DNA of 64,000 bases from Flavobacterium sp. (GTDB lineage: Bacteria > Bacteroidota > Bacteroidia > Flavobacteriales > Flavobacteriaceae): the NCBI GenBank assembly GCA_026390995.1, contig JAPLEX010000012.1, positions 1 through 64,000 of the forward strand. Reading direction: 5' to 3'. The notes beneath the pieces are model-generated. The model saw only the letters and a list, made by a program, of their open reading frames with translations, did not search any database and was not told where the DNA came from. The translations under genes and the position numbers were made by a program. Shown here in pieces: positions 59,477 through 64,000 of this stretch. The first letter of the stretch is position 1; each line of letters begins with the position of its first letter.

Positions 59477-60838
59477 ATGAATCCAGGAATTGATGCCCTA
59501 GCCTTTGATGTAGCGCCGCTGCATTTGCCGATTGCAAGCCTTGCGTCCCAACGCAATATTGAAGCCGAAAAACTAGAAAAAGGATTGGGCTTACTCAAAA
59601 TGACCTTACCCGATGTGTACCAAGATCCGGTGGTTTTTGGCGCCAATGCCTTGACCAAACTAATTGCACAAAACGAGATTAATTTATCGGAAGTGGCGCG
59701 CATTTATGTGGGCACCGAAAGCAGCATTGATAGCTCCAAACCCATCGCTTCGTTTTTGATTCAATTGATGGAGCAAAAATTTGGAGAAGATTGCCTGTCC
59801 CATTGCGACGTGGTTGATTTTACTTTTGCCTGTATTGGCGGTGTCGATGCGATGCAAAACTGCTTGGATTTTGTGCGAATGAACCCCGATCAAAAAACCA
59901 TTGTGGTAACCACGGACATCGCCAAATACGATTTAGAATCAACAGGAGAATATACCCAAGGTGCTGGAGCGACAGCTTTATTAATTTCGACTAATCCCCG
60001 CATCATTTCATTTGATGCCAATTGGGCTACGAGCAGCAAAGGTGTCTTTGATTTTTTTAAGCCCTACCGCAGCCTCAGCAAAAAAGAAATTACCGGCCAC
60101 GACCAAAACGAACCTTGGTTGGGGCAACTCGAAGCCGAGATCGAAATTCACAAAGATCAACCAGTTTTTGACGGACAATATTCAAACCAATGTTACATGG
60201 ACCGCACCAAAGCGGCTTATTTTACCTTCAAATCCAAAGCGGGAATTTCAGATTCTTTGTATAACAGTTGGTCGCAAATCATCATGCATTTGCCTTATGC
60301 CTTTCAAGGCCGCAGAATGTTGAGTGAAATTTATGCCTTAGATGCAAGCGAACCGCTATTATCCGGAACTGAATCGGGAGCCGATTACCAAAATAAACTC
60401 AAAGAAGTGAGCAAATCAGAGGCTTACAAACAATTTGTTACTGAAAAATTGCAAGATGTCGAGCAAGCTTCTTCGATCATAGGCAACTTATACACGGGCT
60501 CCATTTTTATGGGATTGCTCTCGGCGCTTACGCAAGCCCAGCTTCGAGGTGATGAAATTAGCGGGCAAAAATTTGGCTTTATGGCCTACGGCAGCGGCTC
60601 CAAATCAAAAGTGTTTGAAGGGGTAATTCAAACTGGATGGCAGGCGCAAATTGAAAAGTCGCAGCTCTTTACCGTATTGGCCAACAGCCAAGAATTAGAG
60701 TTTGACACCTACGAAAAATTGCACAAAAAAGAACAAAAAATAGCCGTTCGCGAGCCCAAACACGAATGGATATTGGACCATATTGAAGCCAAAATTCCTC
60801 ACCTCATGGGTGCGCGATATTACAAATGGATTGATTAG
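59477..60838 (+). CDS. Hydroxymethylglutaryl-CoA synthase family protein
   Basis: IYVGTESSIDSSKPIASFL; DFTFACIGGVDAMQNCLDFV; ATALLISTNPRI. Confidence 0.88.
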   Translation: MNPGIDALAFDVAPLHLPIASLASQRNIEAEKLEKGLGLLKMTLPDVYQDPVVFGANALTKLIAQNEINLSEVARIYVGTESSIDSSKPIASFLIQLMEQKFGEDCLSHCDVVDFTFACIGGVDAMQNCLDFVRMNPDQKTIVVTTDIAKYDLESTGEYTQGAGATALLISTNPRIISFDANWATSSKGVFDFFKPYRSLSKKEITGHDQNEPWLGQLEAEIEIHKDQPVFDGQYSNQCYMDRTKAAYFTFKSKAGISDSLYNSWSQIIMHLPYAFQGRRMLSEIYALDASEPLLSGTESGADYQNKLKEVSKSEAYKQFVTEKLQDVEQASSIIGNLYTGSIFMGLLSALTQAQLRGDEISGQKFGFMAYGSGSKSKVFEGVIQTGWQAQIEKSQLFTVLANSQELEFDTYEKLHKKEQKIAVREPKHEWILDHIEAKIPHLMGARYYKWID

Positions 60839-60863
60839 ATTTGTGGTCTAATTTGTATTCCAT

Positions 60864-62156
60864 ATGAAATACCATCAACTAGACCGTCAGTTATTTATAA
60901 AAAACCGCGCCAAATTTACGGCCCAAATGAAGCCCAACAGTGTAGCGGTGTTCAACTCCAACGACATTTATCCGGTTTCGGCCGACAGTACCTTGCCTTT
61001 TGCTCAACACCGCGATATTTTTTACTTATCGGGCGTGGATCAAGAAGAAAGTATTCTTTTATTGTTTCCCGACGCACCTTATGCGCATCAAAAAGAAATC
61101 CTGTTTTTAAAAGAAACCAGCGCGCACATTGCCGTATGGGAAGGAGAGAAATTGACCAAAGAAAAAGCATTCGAAGTTTCGGGTGTAAAAACGGTGTATT
61201 GGTTGCAGGATTTCGAGAAAATCTTGTTTGAGTTGATGACCTACTGTGACACGATTTATGTGAACACCAACGAGCATTACCGCCAATCGGTGACCACCGA
61301 AACAAGAGAAGCCCGCTTTGTGAAGTGGTGGAAAGCCCAATATCCGGCACACCAAGTAGCCAAAAGCAACCCGATTTTGCAATACATTCGTTCCGTCAAA
61401 GAGCAAGAAGAAATAGCTTTGATACAGCAGGCCTGTGACATTACTAATAAAGGCTTCCGTCGCTTATTGCCGTTTGTAAAACCCGGCGTAATGGAGTACG
61501 AAATCGAAGCCGAATTGATACACGAATTTGTGCGCAATCGCTCCAAAGGATTTGCCTACACCCCCATTATTGCTTCGGGAAATAATGCCAATGTGTTGCA
61601 TTATATCGAGAACAACCAAGCGTGTAAAGCGGGTGATTTGTTGTTGCTCGATGTAGCCGCCGAATACGCCAATTATTCGAGTGACATGACCCGTACCATT
61701 CCGGTTTCGGGCACATTTACGCCCCGTCAAAAAGCGGTGTACAATGCCGTTTTACGCGTAAAAAATGAGGCGACCAAACTTTTGGTTCCAGGAGAATTCT
61801 GGAAAAACTACCACCTCGAAGTGGGTAAAATCATGACGTCCGAATTACTCGGCTTAGGTCTGATTGACAAAGCCGACGTGCAAAACGAAAATCCCGATTG
61901 GCCAGCCTATAAAAAATATTTCATGCACGGCACTTCGCACCACATGGGCTTAGATACCCATGATTACGGTTTGTTGCACAAGCCTATCGAAGCCAATATG
62001 GTATTTACCGTTGAGCCCGGCATCTACATTCCTGCCGAAGGTTTTGGCATCCGATTGGAAGACAATGTGGTGGTGCAAGCGCAAGGCGAACCGTTCAATT
62101 TGATGCGCGACATTCCTATTGAAGTAGACGAAATTGAAAGCCTCATGCAAGGCTAA
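60864..62156 (+). CDS. Aminopeptidase P (M24 family)
   Basis: LLLDVAAEYANYSSDMTRTIPVSG; HGTSHHMGLDTHD; VFTVEPGIYIPAEGFGIRLEDN. Confidence 0.92.
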   Translation: MKYHQLDRQLFIKNRAKFTAQMKPNSVAVFNSNDIYPVSADSTLPFAQHRDIFYLSGVDQEESILLLFPDAPYAHQKEILFLKETSAHIAVWEGEKLTKEKAFEVSGVKTVYWLQDFEKILFELMTYCDTIYVNTNEHYRQSVTTETREARFVKWWKAQYPAHQVAKSNPILQYIRSVKEQEEIALIQQACDITNKGFRRLLPFVKPGVMEYEIEAELIHEFVRNRSKGFAYTPIIASGNNANVLHYIENNQACKAGDLLLLDVAAEYANYSSDMTRTIPVSGTFTPRQKAVYNAVLRVKNEATKLLVPGEFWKNYHLEVGKIMTSELLGLGLIDKADVQNENPDWPAYKKYFMHGTSHHMGLDTHDYGLLHKPIEANMVFTVEPGIYIPAEGFGIRLEDNVVVQAQGEPFNLMRDIPIEVDEIESLMQG

Positions 62157-62176
62157 AATCTTGACTTTTATATACA

Positions 62177-62207
62177 AAACGACTTGCTTTGGTGAGTCGT
62201 TTTTTTA
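62177..62207 (+). terminator. Rho-independent terminator
   Basis: aaaacgacttgctttggtgagtcgttttttt. Confidence 0.7.
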
Positions 62208-62212
62208 ATTTT

Positions 62213-63007
62213 ATGACGCCAACTACCTCCTCCTTTTTCTATAAAAACACCTCCATTTCCTATACCGATTCGGGCAAAGGAAGTGCGTTGGTTTTGCTGC
62301 ATGGATTTTTGGAAAACCAAGGCATGTGGGCCGACCTAATTACTGTTTATACCCGAAAATACAGAGTGATTACACTCGATTTATTGGGGCACGGCAACAG
62401 CGGTTGCTTGGGTTATGTGCACAGCATGGAAGATCAAGCCGATTTGGTACACGAATTGTTGGCGCAGTTGCGCATCAGAAAAGCAATTGTAGTAGGCCAT
62501 TCTATGGGAGGCTATGTGGCCTTGGCTTTGGCCGAAGCCTATCCCGAATGCATCAAAGGAATGGTGTTGCTCAATTCGACTGCCCGTGCCGATTCGGTCG
62601 AGCGCAAACTGAATCGCAATCGAGCGGTGAAAGCGGTCAAAAAAGACCATCAATTGTTTATCAATCTTTCTATAGCCAATTTGTTTAGCGAAACAAACCG
62701 GGAGCGATTGGTTTCTGCAATTGAACGAATTAAAAAAGAGGCTTTAAAAACCCCCTTGCAGGGCATAATTGCGGCACTCGAAGGCATGAAAATCAGGAAA
62801 GACCGGGAAGTATTGTTGCATTTTTCCCCGTTTCCGATGCTACTCATTTTGGGTACGCAAGATCCGGTATTGCCTTTTGAAACCACCAAAGACCAGGTGG
62901 AACTAAGCCAAACCCAGTTGGTGCATTTTGAAGGCGGACACATGAGTCACCTAGAAAATCCTGCGGAACTGGCCGCCGCTTTGGCTGCGTTTTTTAAAAC
63001 TGTTTAG
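62213..63007 (+). CDS. Alpha/beta hydrolase
   Basis: LVLLHGFLENQGMW; VVGHSMGGYVALALAE; C-terminal FEGGHMSHLENP. Confidence 0.9.
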   Translation: MTPTTSSFFYKNTSISYTDSGKGSALVLLHGFLENQGMWADLITVYTRKYRVITLDLLGHGNSGCLGYVHSMEDQADLVHELLAQLRIRKAIVVGHSMGGYVALALAEAYPECIKGMVLLNSTARADSVERKLNRNRAVKAVKKDHQLFINLSIANLFSETNRERLVSAIERIKKEALKTPLQGIIAALEGMKIRKDREVLLHFSPFPMLLILGTQDPVLPFETTKDQVELSQTQLVHFEGGHMSHLENPAELAAALAAFFKTV

Positions 63008-64000
63008 GCTTTTTTCTCTGTGAAAGGAATTTCGGGGTCAAACATTTCCACCAACAATAACACAATTTGCTCTACAAACTCATCCAATTGTGCTTGCTGG
63101 ATTTGTGTTGTGCTGCCTTGATCTGTCTTGGTTGTAAATGGCATAAACCCTTCTTTTAGATTTTTGAAAGAGATAATCCCCGCTTCCAGTTGAGGTTCGG
63201 TAAACGAAGCCGAATACATATAGGCATAGGCCAATACCTGAATAATTTTATCGTTGGCAATGTCTTCCGTGAGGCCTTTCCAAGTTTTAAGCACCAAGCT
63301 TTTCTTTTCGACTTTTCCGGTTTTGTAATCAATAATACGCACGATACCATTGCGCGATTCTACCCGATCTACGTTTCCGCTTAGCACCACATCATAAGGC
63401 AAACTGGGATGCGAAAGGGTGCGGGATAATTTGGTTTCTAAGGCCAATATTTGTACTGCATCGCCTTTTTTGAGTTGGACCAATTCGTAGGTTAAAAAAT
63501 TATGGACGTTGCGTTTGGCTACTTCAAACGCCAACAAGTTGCGCCCTTTTTTAATTTCGCCTTCTTTATATACCGCTTTAAACTGTTTGGTCACTACGGC
63601 TTCGATTTGCGAAAAACAAGCATTTACCTCATGTTCAGACAAAAATTTACCCACAAACGGCGTGTACAATTCAAATAGACTCTCGTGTATGATGGTGCCT
63701 AACGTATTTAAGGCAACCGTCTCTTCTACTTCTTCGGTTTCTCGAATGCGCAGAATTTTTTGAAAGTAAAAGGCAATCGGATTTCGGATATAGCTGCTAA
63801 ATGACGAAGGCGAAAATCCGGCTTTGGCAATTTCTTGTAACCTTACCAGTACAGCCGCAGATTTAGGAATAAGCTGAAGAGCAATAGGGCTTGTGGGCAC
63901 CAACGGGTTGTGAATTTCTTTGGTGAAAACATGAGATGCAGGTCGTTCTACGTCCATTTGCGTGATGAAACGACTCATTTCTCCCGCATCGAGCCCTTCG
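63004..64000 (-). CDS. PD-(D/E)XK nuclease family protein (AddB-like C-terminus), partial at window edge
   Basis: LSGNVDRVESRNGIVRIIDYKTGKVEKK nuclease motif; frame stays open to the window edge (EGLDAGEMSRF). Confidence 0.82.
   Translation of the reverse strand, partial: EGLDAGEMSRFITQMDVERPASHVFTKEIHNPLVPTSPIALQLIPKSAAVLVRLQEIAKAGFSPSSFSSYIRNPIAFYFQKILRIRETEEVEETVALNTLGTIIHESLFELYTPFVGKFLSEHEVNACFSQIEAVVTKQFKAVYKEGEIKKGRNLLAFEVAKRNVHNFLTYELVQLKKGDAVQILALETKLSRTLSHPSLPYDVVLSGNVDRVESRNGIVRIIDYKTGKVEKKSLVLKTWKGLTEDIANDKIIQVLAYAYMYSASFTEPQLEAGIISFKNLKEGFMPFTTKTDQGSTTQIQQAQLDEFVEQIVLLLVEMFDPEIPFTEKKA

Overview
The window is one contiguous stretch of a Bacteroidota chromosome, probably Flavobacteriia. 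The support is T9SS and PID-CTERM sorting signals, a fused murF-alr gene, an accC/accB/fabH/rpmF/DUF177 cluster, and sdhCAB with a four-helix-bundle ORF inserted. Most of it is dense housekeeping sequence: recJ, ade, rsmI, tdk, asd, lepA, thiL, dusB, rbfA, ribE, glyS, sdhABC, a HMG-CoA synthase-family gene and others, plus two tRNAs (Ala-GGC and Met-CAT). I found no CRISPR array, prophage, transposase or rRNA. The strongest candidate for an undescribed system is the minus-strand cassette at about 38.7-45.5 kb. It holds two paralogous [TPR lipoprotein-histidine kinase + response regulator] pairs, one kinase being disrupted. It also holds a LytTR regulator whose receiver has Glu where the phospho-acceptor Asp is expected, and a 91-aa exported protein built from four perfect copies of the 11-mer GGQESRGSRRI. 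That layout suggests, but does not prove, a peptide-precursor/TPR-sensor signalling locus. Other points of interest are internal deletions in three genes (pdxA with frameshift, a TPR-kinase with frameshift, and the MurF half of murF-alr in frame), a 21-bp perfect inverted repeat bracketing the four-helix-bundle ORF between sdhA and sdhB, and several degenerate intergenic repeat elements. All calls come from reading the sequence and supplied ORFs; no database or structure searches were run.
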